Shown here: in pieces, positions 1 through 7,585 of the stretch | How the letters are laid out: the number at the start of each line of letters is the position of its first letter | How positions within the stretch are numbered: position 1 is the first letter of the stretch | Assembly: GCA_013813135.1 (NCBI GenBank) | Contig: JACCSF010000076.1 | Span: forward strand, 1-9,707 | Source of the DNA: Thermoleophilaceae bacterium | GTDB lineage: Bacteria > Actinomycetota > Thermoleophilia > Solirubrobacterales > Thermoleophilaceae | Direction: 5' to 3' | DNA: 9,707 nt | Made by a program: the position numbers and the translations under genes | Notes under the pieces: model-generated | Databases searched by the model: none | Seen by the model: only the letters and a program-made list of their open reading frames with translations | What the model was told of the DNA's origin: nothing

Positions 1-65
1 CGCCCGGGCAGCTGGCGTGCCTGATGCGTGATGATTGCGTCGTGGGCGAGGGAACGATCGCTTGA
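1..65 (+). CDS. C-terminal fragment of an unidentified upstream gene
   Basis: Reading from base 3, the frame is open and ends at the TGA at 63-65. It gives a tail of 20 residues that ends in VVGEGTIA. The TGA overlaps the TTG start of the next gene (TTGA at 62-65). The following gene pair uses the same arrangement, which is the main reason to believe this is a real gene end and not chance. An anti-anti-sigma factor or another regulator would fit the neighbourhood, but the fragment is too short to recognise. The other two frames on this strand close at 22-24 and 29-31. Confidence 0.35.
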   Translation, partial: PGQLACLMRDDCVVGEGTIA

Positions 66-457
66 CCGAGCAGCAGGAGCGCATCGACCTGAAGGCGCCC
101 CTGTCCGGCGACTTCCAGGCGGTGGTACGGCTGATCGTCGGCGGTATCGCCGAGCGGGTCGACTTCGCCTTCGAGGAGATCGACGACCTGCAACTGGCGG
201 TCGAGCGCCTGCTGGCGGAGGCCGGAACGACCGGCAGCGTTCGCCTATCGTTCGAGGTCGGCGCGAACGGGATCCGCACCCGCATCGGCCCCCTGAGCGA
301 GACGAAGGTCGCGGAGGCGCTCAAGGACGGCGACTTCGTGCCGGGCCAGCTGACGCTGCGGCGCATCCTGCAGACCGTCGTCGACTCGTTCGGCGTCGAC
401 CGCGCGGACGATGGCGGCATCGTGGTTCGCCTGGAGAAGCTGAAGGGGCCCGCGTGA
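62..457 (+). CDS. RsbW-like anti-sigma-type protein with degenerate ATP-binding motifs
   Basis: A protein of 131 residues directly upstream of, and overlapping, a SigB/SigF-type sigma gene. Residues 18-48 (FQAVVRLIVGGIAERVDF, then an acidic DDLQLAVE stretch) resemble the first helices of the RsbW/SpoIIAB histidine-kinase-like ATPase fold. The C-terminal DGGIVVRLEKL resembles its last strand. In family members the helix after LAV carries the N-box, with a catalytic Glu and a Mg-binding Asn. Here that stretch reads AVERLLAEAG, so both appear lost, and no DxGxG box is visible. It may therefore bind the sigma factor or a partner without working as a kinase; this is inferred. I chose TTG 62 because GAGGGA (48-53) lies 8 bases upstream and the codon overlaps the previous stop. 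TTG 35, in the same frame, has no such support. The stop overlaps the next start (GTGA, 454-457), which indicates coupled translation. Confidence 0.6.
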   Translation: MTEQQERIDLKAPLSGDFQAVVRLIVGGIAERVDFAFEEIDDLQLAVERLLAEAGTTGSVRLSFEVGANGIRTRIGPLSETKVAEALKDGDFVPGQLTLRRILQTVVDSFGVDRADDGGIVVRLEKLKGPA

Positions 458-1233
458 GCGCGAACCAGAGCGCGAACGCCCGCCGGGCCGCCGGCCCCGA
501 GAAGGCCCGCGAGGAGGATCGTGAGCTGCTGCGGCGCTACCACCGCAACGGCGACACGGGCGCGCGCGAGCAGCTGATCCAGCGGCACCTGCCGCTCGTG
601 CGTTCGCTGGCGCGCCGCTACGCCGGGCGCGGCGAGGCGCTGGAGGACATCGAGCAGGTCGGGGCGATCGGGCTGATCAAGGCGATCGACCGCTTCGAGC
701 TCGAGCGCGAGGTCTCGCTCGCCACCTACGCCACCCCAAACGTCGTCGGCGAGATCAAGCGGCACTTCCGCGACAAGGGCTGGGCGATCCGCGTGCCGCG
801 TGCGCTGCAGGAGCTCAACGCGTCGATGTCGGGCGCGATCGAGCGCCTCACCGCCCGGCTCGGCCGCTCTCCAAGCATCGCCGAGATCGCGGAGGATCTG
901 AAGACCACGCCGGAGGAGGTGCTCGAGGCGATGGAAGTGGGGTCCGCCTACTCGACCGTCTCGCTCTCGACGGGCCCGAGCGGCGAGGACGATCTGGACC
1001 CGCTCGAAACGATCGGGGGTGAGGACGCCGGCTTCGAGCGCTCCGAGGACAGGGCGGCCCTCCAGCCCGCGCTCGAGCGCCTGGCGCCGCGTGAACGCGA
1101 GATCCTGCGCATGCGCTTCGAGGAGGGGCTGCCCCAGACGCAGATCGCTCACCGAGTCGGTCTGTCGCAGATGCACGTCTCGCGTCTGATCCGCAAGTCC
1201 CTCACCGTGATGCGCGAGGAATTGCTGCGATAG
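454..1233 (+). CDS. sigB: RNA polymerase sigma factor, SigB/SigF/SigG family (group 3 sigma-70)
   Basis: A protein of 259 residues, the usual length for SigB/SigF factors. It would direct RNA polymerase to stress or developmental promoters. Region 2 spans about residues 42-113: the core-binding part includes DIEQVGAIGLIKAIDRF, and the -10 recognition part includes ATYATPNVVGEIKRHFRD. VPRALQE (114-120) marks the start of region 3. Region 4 spans about 204-257, with APREREILRMRF and a helix-turn-helix (QTQIAHRVGLSQMHVSRLIR) for the -35 element. The GTG at 454 is chosen because AAGGGG (443-448) lies 5 bases upstream and the start overlaps the stop of the RsbW-like gene. The same frame is open further upstream, but that part translates into Arg/Gly-rich shadow sequence. 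Residue 96 is Asn, where relatives I recall have Thr. Activity is probably set by the coupled upstream protein. Family is clear; the choice between SigB and SigF naming is not. Confidence 0.93.
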   Translation: MSANQSANARRAAGPEKAREEDRELLRRYHRNGDTGAREQLIQRHLPLVRSLARRYAGRGEALEDIEQVGAIGLIKAIDRFELEREVSLATYATPNVVGEIKRHFRDKGWAIRVPRALQELNASMSGAIERLTARLGRSPSIAEIAEDLKTTPEEVLEAMEVGSAYSTVSLSTGPSGEDDLDPLETIGGEDAGFERSEDRAALQPALERLAPREREILRMRFEEGLPQTQIAHRVGLSQMHVSRLIRKSLTVMREELLR

Positions 1234-1240
1234 CCGCAAA

Positions 1241-1261
1241 GCACCCGGCTCGGCCGGGTGC
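1241..1261 (+). terminator. GC hairpin after the sigma gene, no U-tract
   Basis: A perfect inverted repeat, GCACCCGGC / GCCGGGTGC, with loop TCG starts 7 bases after the sigma stop codon. No run of T follows, which is common for high-GC actinobacterial ends, so it could be a terminator or only a 3' stabilising hairpin. Confidence 0.6.
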
Positions 1262-1298
1262 GCGCGGACCACAAAGTTCGAAATCACTCCGTTAAGGG

Positions 1299-1316
1299 CA
1301 GATTGTCGTCAGATTG
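1299..1316 (+). repeat. Direct repeat CAGATTG, 11-bp period
   Basis: CAGATTG occurs at 1299-1305 and 1310-1316, with a start-to-start distance of 11 bp, about one DNA turn. It lies just upstream of the proposed promoter of the binding-protein gene, where an activator or repressor could bind two half-sites on one face. A 7-bp repeat can also occur by chance. Confidence 0.3.
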
Positions 1317-1322
1317 GGCGGG

Positions 1323-1348
1323 GTCGGGGATGTCTCCCAGGGGGGTAT
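1323..1348 (+). promoter_or_regulatory. Possible SigB/SigF-type promoter of the peptide transporter operon
   Basis: GGGTAT at 1343-1348 matches the -10 consensus of SigB-class sigma factors. A weak -35 candidate (GTCGGG, 1323-1328) lies 14 bp upstream, within the spacing such promoters use, but it does not match GTTT well. An overlapping TATCTT (1346-1351) could instead serve the housekeeping sigma factor, again without a good -35. Transcription would begin near 1355, leaving a leader of about 45 bases before the ATG at 1401. The nearby SigB-type sigma gene is what makes the match interesting. Confidence 0.35.
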
Positions 1349-1400
1349 CTTCCGCCCGGCGGGCAGACCAGCCCGTGAAACGAACTTGGAGGGATTCTGA

Positions 1401-3095
1401 ATGGGGAAGCTCGGCAGACGTGCGCTGGCGCTCCTCCTTGCCGCTCTCTCGATGTCCGTCATCGCCGCTTGCGGCGGGGACGATGACAGCGGGGACAGCA
1501 GCGGCACCGGAGGCGGCGGAGGCGAGGCGAAGAACGGCGGATCGATCACGATCTCGCAGACCTCGCAACCAGACTTTATGGACCCGGCGCTGACGTACAC
1601 GGTGAACGGGATCGAGCCGCTCTGGCTCGTCTACACCCCGCTGCTGACCTATCCGCGCACCGGGGACGCCGAGAAGGACTCGCTCGTGGTTCCCGGCTTG
1701 GCCGAGGACTTGCCGACCATTTCGAAGGACGGCAAGACTTACGAGCTGACCCTGCGCAAGGGCCTGAAGTACTCCGACGGCTCGCCCGTCAAGGCCTCGG
1801 ACTTCGAGCACGCCGTCAAGCGCGTGCTGAACCTGGAGTCGGGCGGCTCGGCCTTCTATCTCGGGATCGAGGGAGCGCAGGACTACATCGACGCCGACAA
1901 GTGCGACGCCGACATCAAGGGGATCGAGGCCGACGACAAGACCGGCACGATCACGATCAACCTGAGCGAGCCGGACGGGTCGTTCTCGAACGTCCTGGCG
2001 ATGTGGTTCGTCGGCCTCGTGCCGGGCGACACGCCGTGCAAGAACCTGACCGAGAGCCCGCCTCCGGGCGTGGGCCCGTACAAGGTGACGGAGTCCGTGC
2101 CGAACCGGCAGTTCGTGCTCGAGAAGAACACGAACTTCCCAGATCTCGGTCCTGACATCCCGGCCGGGCATGTCGACAAGATCACGACCAAGATCGTCAA
2201 GAGCGCGCAGCGCCAGGCGCAGGACGTGATCTCGGGCGAGCTCGACTACATGCAGGACCCGCCGCCGGCGGACATCAAGCCGGAGGTCAAGGCGAAGTAC
2301 TCGGACCGGTACAAGGAGATCACGACGGCCTCCACGTACTACATGTTCATGAACAACCGGGTGGCGCCCTTCGACAAGAAGGAAGTGCGCGACGCGGTCA
2401 ACATCGGGCTGGACAAGCCCGCGCTCGCCCGCCTGTTCGCGGGTGAGGTGGCGCCGGGCTGCTCGTTCCTGCCGCCCGGCCAGCCGGGCTTCGACGAGGC
2501 CCTCGACGTCGACGACTGCCCGTGGGGCAACCCCAACGAGCCGCCGGACATCGAGAAGGCGCGCCAGATGATCAAGGACGCCGGTGTGGCCGGGGCGGAC
2601 GTGACCGTCTACGGCAACAACGACGATCCGACCGACAAGGTCACGGAGGCCTACGCAGACCAGCTGACCAAGCTGGGCTTCAAGGCCAAGCCGAAGATCC
2701 TCGACGGGGGCGTTTACTTCCAGACGATCGGAAGCGCCAAGGAGGCCCCGCAGACGGGCTTCGCCAACTGGTTCCAGGACTTCCCACACCCGAAGAACTT
2801 CTTCTTCCTGGTGGACGGGAAGTCGATTCAGCCGACGAACAACCAGAACTTCGGGAACGTGGACGACCCGGAGATCACCAAGGGGATCGCCGAGCTGAAC
2901 CAGGAGCCGGAGATGACCGACGAGGTCGCCGCCAAGTGGGGGGACCTCAACAAGAAGCTGGTGGAGCGGGCATGGATCGCCCCGTACGGCCACCGCAAGC
3001 TGGCGACGTTCTTCTCGGAGCGGATGGACTTCGACAACTGCGCGAGGTTCCACCCGGTCTACTTCAACGACTACTCGAGTTTCTGCCTCAAGTAG
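1401..3095 (+). CDS. Peptide/nickel ABC transporter substrate-binding lipoprotein (SBP_bac_5 family)
   Basis: A protein of 564 residues that captures substrate outside the membrane and delivers it to the permeases encoded downstream. It starts with a lipoprotein signal: basic GKLGRR, a hydrophobic core, and a lipobox ending IAAC with the lipidated Cys at 24. A flexible Asp/Ser/Gly linker (25-47) follows. The rest is a family 5 solute-binding protein, with an early DPALTYTVNG stretch, the LRKGLKYSDGSPVKASDF segment (118-135) typical of the family, and GVGPYKV at 223-229. Length is normal. Six further cysteines fall in three close pairs (168/213, 354/373, 547/562) and could form disulphides. 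The start is supported by GGAGGG (1388-1393), 7 bases before the ATG. Peptides are the likeliest cargo given the DppBCDF-like partners, but nickel, glycosides or other oligomers are possible because binding-site specificity cannot be read here. Confidence 0.92.
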   Translation: MGKLGRRALALLLAALSMSVIAACGGDDDSGDSSGTGGGGGEAKNGGSITISQTSQPDFMDPALTYTVNGIEPLWLVYTPLLTYPRTGDAEKDSLVVPGLAEDLPTISKDGKTYELTLRKGLKYSDGSPVKASDFEHAVKRVLNLESGGSAFYLGIEGAQDYIDADKCDADIKGIEADDKTGTITINLSEPDGSFSNVLAMWFVGLVPGDTPCKNLTESPPPGVGPYKVTESVPNRQFVLEKNTNFPDLGPDIPAGHVDKITTKIVKSAQRQAQDVISGELDYMQDPPPADIKPEVKAKYSDRYKEITTASTYYMFMNNRVAPFDKKEVRDAVNIGLDKPALARLFAGEVAPGCSFLPPGQPGFDEALDVDDCPWGNPNEPPDIEKARQMIKDAGVAGADVTVYGNNDDPTDKVTEAYADQLTKLGFKAKPKILDGGVYFQTIGSAKEAPQTGFANWFQDFPHPKNFFFLVDGKSIQPTNNQNFGNVDDPEITKGIAELNQEPEMTDEVAAKWGDLNKKLVERAWIAPYGHRKLATFFSERMDFDNCARFHPVYFNDYSSFCLK

Positions 3096-3112
3096 GCGTT
3101 GACGCTGCCCAC

Positions 3113-3140
3113 CCGGGAGGGCGCTTCGGCGCCCTCCCGG
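3113..3140 (+). terminator. 12-bp hairpin with UUCG loop between binding protein and permease genes
   Basis: Two perfectly complementary 12-base arms (3113-3124 and 3129-3140) flank a TTCG loop closed by C-G, an exceptionally stable RNA tetraloop. It begins 17 bases after the stop of the binding-protein gene. No T-run follows, so it is more likely a partial terminator or a barrier to 3' exonucleases than a full stop. In ABC operons such a hairpin commonly makes the binding-protein mRNA more abundant than the downstream genes. Confidence 0.7.
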
Positions 3141-3178
3141 TCGGGTAGTGTGTCGCGAGGAGGGAACCTTTTGCAGGG

Positions 3179-4222
3179 ATGGCCACCGAGCCTTTAACCG
3201 AGCAGGCCGGACTCCAGGGCCCGGCGGCCTGGGAGCAGGAGGCCGAACGCGAACACGTTCACGGCCTGGGCCCCTGGCGGCTCGGCTTGCGCCGCCTGCG
3301 CCGCAACCGGGTGGCCATCGGCTTCGGAGTCCTGTTCGTTCTGCTCGTGCTGTCGTGCTTGGCCGCGCCGCTGTGGGCCAAGCACGTCGCGCACACCACG
3401 CCCACCGAGAACCACCTGTCCGACACGATCAAGCTGGACGGGAAGACCACGAACGTGGTCGGCTTGGACGGCGTGCCGATCGGGCCGACCTACCAGGGCG
3501 AGTTCTTCCTGGGGGCCGATCCCAACGGCCGCGACATCATGGTGCGGCTGCTCTACGGCGGTCGCAACTCGCTGATGATCGGCGTGGTCGCGGCTTTGAT
3601 GACCACCATCCTGTCGGTCGTGCTGGGCGTGATCGCCGGATACTTCCGCGGCTGGCCGGATCTGACCATCAGGTCGCTGCTGGACATCATGTGGTCGTTC
3701 CCGGTGCTGATCCTCGGCGTGGCGCTGGGCGTGGCCCTCGCCCTCGGCGGCCTGCAGCTCGGCCCGATCACGATCGGGGGTGACTCGCTCTTGATCCCGA
3801 TCTTCATCATCGGGCTCGTCTACGTGCCCTACATGGCCAGGCCGGTGCGCGGGCAGGTGCTGGCGCTGCGCGAGAAGGAGTTCGTGGAGGCCGCACGCGC
3901 CCAGGGCGCGGGACCGCTGCGGATCATGTTCAGCGAGGTCGTGCCCAACCTGGCCTCCACGATCCTCGTCTTCTTCACGCTGCTGATCGCCAACGCCGTG
4001 CTGCTGGAGTCGGCGCTCTCGTTCCTCGGCGCGGGCGTGAGGCCCCCGAACCCATCGTGGGGCACGATGATCGACGAGGGCGTAGACCGCATAGCGACCG
4101 CCCCGCACCTCACGATCGTGCCGGGCCTGATGCTGGTGCTGACCGTGCTGTCCCTGAACGTGTTCGGCGACGGCGTGCGCGACGCGCTCGATCCGCGCGC
4201 CAAGGTGCGGCTGGAGCACTAA
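3179..4222 (+). CDS. dppC: Peptide ABC transporter permease, DppC/OppC type
   Basis: A protein of 347 residues, one of the two membrane subunits of the importer. After a cytoplasmic N-terminus of about 45 residues, the first membrane segment lies near 46-64. A periplasmic loop contains the family segment GADPNGRDIMVRLLYGGRNSL (112-132). Further membrane segments follow near 134-155, 170-190, 204-220, 258-275 and 312-330. The cytoplasmic EAA loop that docks on the ATPases is at about 235-257 (EFVEAARAQGAGPLRIMF, then VVPN). The C-terminus DGVRDALDPR is typical. The start is slightly uncertain: the best ribosome-binding sequence, GGAGGG (3159-3164), is 14 bases from the ATG, though CAGGG also abuts it. 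That GGAGGG is ideally spaced for an out-of-frame TTG at 3171. No better in-frame start exists before the first membrane segment. The C-type permease precedes the B-type here, the reverse of the usual order. Confidence 0.93.
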   Translation: MATEPLTEQAGLQGPAAWEQEAEREHVHGLGPWRLGLRRLRRNRVAIGFGVLFVLLVLSCLAAPLWAKHVAHTTPTENHLSDTIKLDGKTTNVVGLDGVPIGPTYQGEFFLGADPNGRDIMVRLLYGGRNSLMIGVVAALMTTILSVVLGVIAGYFRGWPDLTIRSLLDIMWSFPVLILGVALGVALALGGLQLGPITIGGDSLLIPIFIIGLVYVPYMARPVRGQVLALREKEFVEAARAQGAGPLRIMFSEVVPNLASTILVFFTLLIANAVLLESALSFLGAGVRPPNPSWGTMIDEGVDRIATAPHLTIVPGLMLVLTVLSLNVFGDGVRDALDPRAKVRLEH

Positions 4223-4229
4223 GGGGCGC

Positions 4230-5177
4230 ATGGGCCGCTTCATCGTCCGCCGCGTGATCCAGATGGTGCTCGTGATGTTCGCCGTGTCGGTGCTCACGTT
4301 CCTGATCTTCAACGTGATCCCGAACAGCGATCCGGCCGTGCGCATGTCGGGCAGGCAGGCGAGCGAGTCGACGATCGAGGCGATCCGCGAGGAGTGGGGC
4401 TTCAACGACAGCCTGCCCCAGCAGTACATCACGACGATGGAGAAGGTCATCACCGGCGACCTCAAGTCGCAGTTCACCCAGCTGTCGGTCGGCAAGGAGA
4501 TCGTCAAGGGCCTCCCGCGCACGTTCTCGCTCGCGATCGGAGCGGCGCTCCTTTGGATGTTCGTGGCGATCTGCTTCGGGCTCTACAGCGCGGTCAAGGC
4601 GGGCAAGTTCGCCGACCGCTTCCTGACGATCATCGCCCTGATCGGCATCTCGATGCCGGTGTTCTGGATCGGGGCGCTGGCGAACTACTACCTGGGCTTC
4701 AAGCTGGGCTGGTTCCCCAACGGCGGGTACGTGGAGTTCACGGAGGACCCGATCGACTGGTTCTACCACCTGATCCTGCCCTGGACGGTCCTGGCGATCC
4801 TGTTCATCGGCTTCTACTCGCGCGTGCTGCGCTCCAACGTGCTCGACACGATCAACGAGGACTACGTCCGCACGGCGCGCGCAAAGGGCCTGGGCGAGCG
4901 CCAGATCATGATCCGCCACGTGCTGCGCAACTCGATGATCCCGATCGTCACGCTCTGGGGGCTCGACTTCGGGGCCGTGCTGGGCGGCGGGGCGATCCTC
5001 ACGGAGACGGTCTTCGACCTGCAGGGGGTCGGGCAGTACACCGCCGAGGCGATCGGTCAGCTCGACGTGCCGCCGGTGCTGGCGGTGACGATGTTCTCCG
5101 CGTTCTTCATCGTGCTGCTCAACGCGGTCGTGGACATCCTGTACGCCTACCTCGATCCGCGGATCCGGCTGCAGTAG
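4230..5177 (+). CDS. dppB: Peptide ABC transporter permease, DppB/OppB type
   Basis: A protein of 315 residues, the second membrane subunit, pairing with the DppC-like protein to form the channel. The start is typical (GRFIVRRVIQMVLVMFAVSV, first membrane segment about 9-30). A periplasmic domain covers about 31-98. Membrane segments follow near 100-121, 132-155, 182-198, 236-255 and 285-307. The EAA docking loop is at about 210-238 (EDYVRTARAKGLGERQIM, then HVLRNSMIPIV). The end, YAYLDPRIRL, is classic for the family. Seven bases separate it from the preceding stop, and AAGGGG overlapping that stop serves as ribosome-binding site. The next gene starts immediately after its stop, so translation is probably coupled. 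Confidence 0.94.
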   Translation: MGRFIVRRVIQMVLVMFAVSVLTFLIFNVIPNSDPAVRMSGRQASESTIEAIREEWGFNDSLPQQYITTMEKVITGDLKSQFTQLSVGKEIVKGLPRTFSLAIGAALLWMFVAICFGLYSAVKAGKFADRFLTIIALIGISMPVFWIGALANYYLGFKLGWFPNGGYVEFTEDPIDWFYHLILPWTVLAILFIGFYSRVLRSNVLDTINEDYVRTARAKGLGERQIMIRHVLRNSMIPIVTLWGLDFGAVLGGGAILTETVFDLQGVGQYTAEAIGQLDVPPVLAVTMFSAFFIVLLNAVVDILYAYLDPRIRLQ

Positions 5178-6220
5178 ATGGCAGACGCGCTGCTCAGCGT
5201 GGAGGACCTGCGCGTGTCGTTCGCGACCGAGGAGGGCGTGGTCGAGGCGGTCGACGGCGTCTCGTTCGACCTCGCCGCCGGCGAGGTGCTGGCGGTGGTG
5301 GGGGAGTCCGGCTCCGGCAAGTCGGTCACCGCGATGACGCTGATGGGGCTGACCCGCTCGCCCAACGCCCGGTTCGAGGGCACGGCGCAGTACAAGGGCA
5401 CCGAGCTGATCGGGGCGAGCGAGGACGAGCTGCGCCGGGTGCGCGGAGCCGAGATCGCGATGATCTTCCAGGATCCGATGACCTCGCTGAACCCGGTCCA
5501 GCGAATCGGCAAGCAGATCGTCGAGCAGATCCAGGAGCACGAGGGGCTGCCCGACCAGCAGGCGAGGGAGCGCACCGTGGAGCTGCTCGAGCGCGTGGGG
5601 ATCCCGCGCGCGCGCGAGCGGGTCGACAACTACCCGCACGAGTTCTCGGGCGGGATGCGCCAGCGGGTCATGATCGCGCTCGCGCTGTCTTGCAATCCGT
5701 CGGTCCTGATCGCCGACGAGCCGACCACCGCGCTCGACGTGACGATCCAGGCCCAGATCCTCCAGCGCATGCGCGACCTGCGCGAGGAGACCGGCGCGGC
5801 CGTGATCCTGGTCACGCACGACCTGGGAGTAGTGGCCGACATCGCGGACCGGATCGCGGTGATGTACGCGGGCCGGATCGTGGAGGAGGGGACGCTCGAC
5901 CAGATCTTCTACGACCCGCAGCACCCATACACCTGGGGCCTGCTGGGGTCGATCACGCGCGTCGACAAGCCGCGCCCGGCGCGCCTGCCGGCGATCGCGG
6001 GGCTGCCGCCGTCGCTGGCGAATCGCCCTCAGGGCTGCCACTTCCGGCCGCGCTGCCCGCATGAGTTCAGCGAGTGCTCCAAGGTGCCGCCGCTGGAGGC
6101 GCACGTGCAAGGGAATCCCGAGCACCGCGACCGCTGCTGGCTGAGCGTGGACGAGAAGCTAGCGAAGCGCGAGGTGCTGCCGGGTGAGATCGGGCTGGCG
6201 TCGAAGGAGCACGCGCCCGC

Positions 6221-6224
<4 letters not shown>
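5178..6224 (+). CDS. dppD: Peptide ABC transporter ATPase, DppD/OppD type
   Basis: A protein of 348 residues, one of two cytoplasmic ATPases that power uptake. Visible motifs are Walker A GESGSGKS (42-49), the Q-loop FQDPMTSLNP (Gln 98), the signature FSGGMRQ (156-162), Walker B VLIADE (176-181) and the switch His 214 (VTHD). All catalytic residues are present. The C-terminal oligopeptide-transporter extension contains four cysteines at 287, 293, 300 and 320 (CX5CX6CX19C). In DppD-type ATPases this motif holds a [4Fe-4S] cluster. The ATG directly abuts the preceding TAG with no clear Shine-Dalgarno sequence, so it probably depends on ribosomes finishing the DppB-like gene. Its TGA overlaps the next ATG. 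Confidence 0.95.
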
Positions 6225-7339
<1,115 letters not shown>

Positions 7340-7346
7340 ATCCGCG

Positions 7347-7364
7347 TCGGCGCTGGCGCGCCGA
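7347..7364 (+). terminator. Hairpin after the transporter operon, no U-tract
   Basis: TCGGCGC (7347-7353) and GCGCCGA (7358-7364) pair perfectly around the loop TGGC, 8 bases past the dppF stop codon. There is no T-run, so this is a weak or Rho-assisted end at best. It is the only operon-end signal before the next promoter. Confidence 0.45.
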
Positions 7365-7436
7365 GTCCTCCCAAAACACCTGCACCTGCGGCGAAATCCG
7401 CTGCCCCAAGCGGCAAGGTACGCGGTGTGCTGGCTT

Positions 7437-7452
7437 TGCACGGGTTCGTGCA
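7437..7452. repeat. Inverted repeat TGCACG-GGTT-CGTGCA upstream of a promoter
   Basis: A perfect 6+6 bp inverted repeat with a 4-base spacer ends 7 bp before the -35 box of the promoter at 7460-7488. The position suits an operator for a dimeric regulator. As RNA, if the dpp transcript reads through, it would form a small hairpin. Confidence 0.4.
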
Positions 7453-7459
7453 GGAAAAC

Positions 7460-7488
7460 GTGACAAAGGCTGCGGCGAGTCCTATAGT
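7460..7488 (+). promoter_or_regulatory. Sigma-70-like promoter of the leader RNA / MFS exporter
   Basis: GTGACA (7460-7465) differs from TTGACA by one base, and TATAGT (7483-7488) differs from TATAAT by one base. The spacer is exactly 17 bp. This is the best housekeeping-type promoter in the window. Transcription should begin near 7495. It is the only promoter I can see for the small ORF, the terminator and the MFS gene downstream. Confidence 0.75.
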
Positions 7489-7554
7489 CCCCTCGCAGTC
7501 GGCAAGTTCAAGGACCTGAACCTCTGCAAGTGGAACGGAATCGGAGGACCTCGG

Positions 7555-7572
7555 ATGGCTTTTCGCAAGTAG
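7555..7572 (+). CDS. Five-codon leader ORF (MAFRK)
   Basis: ATG GCT TTT CGC AAG TAG follows GGAGGA (7543-7548) with an ideal 6-base spacer. This is among the best ribosome-binding sites in the window, yet it serves five codons only. No ATG, GTG or TTG occurs in this frame back to the end of dppF, so it is not the tail of a longer ORF with a standard start. Its stop lies 13 bases before the terminator stem, so a ribosome at the stop codon would nearly touch it. This suggests a regulatory leader peptide. A competing frame, GTG 7530 to TGA 7586 (18 codons), has only a distant AAGGA. Confidence 0.45.
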   Translation: MAFRK

Positions 7573-7585
7573 CGAGTGATTTTTG

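Noticed and set aside
35..61. TTG 35 as the start of the RsbW-like protein
   Set aside because: It has no Shine-Dalgarno sequence. TTG 62 has GAGGGA at proper spacing and the stop/start overlap.
28..453. Upstream extension of the sigma-factor frame to an ATG at 28
   Set aside because: The extra 142 residues are Arg/Gly-rich shadow sequence of the RsbW-like gene. GTG 454 has a good ribosome-binding site and matches the family length.
3143..3151. GGGTAG before dppC as a second SigB-type promoter
   Set aside because: There is no matching -35 element at suitable spacing; the position falls within the UUCG hairpin. The genes are more simply explained as one operon.
4110..6125. Long antisense open frame (about 670 codons) across the permease and DppD genes, with similar ones at 1284-3053, 3194-4522 and 6029-7441
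   Set aside because: They lie opposite genes with clear family motifs, their translations are Arg/His/Asp-rich and low in complexity, and third-position GC explains the absence of stops. They are shadows.
7378..7554. Open frame leading into MAFRK that translates to a Cys-containing sequence
   Set aside because: It contains no ATG, GTG or TTG and crosses the promoter boxes. It is open by chance in GC-rich DNA.
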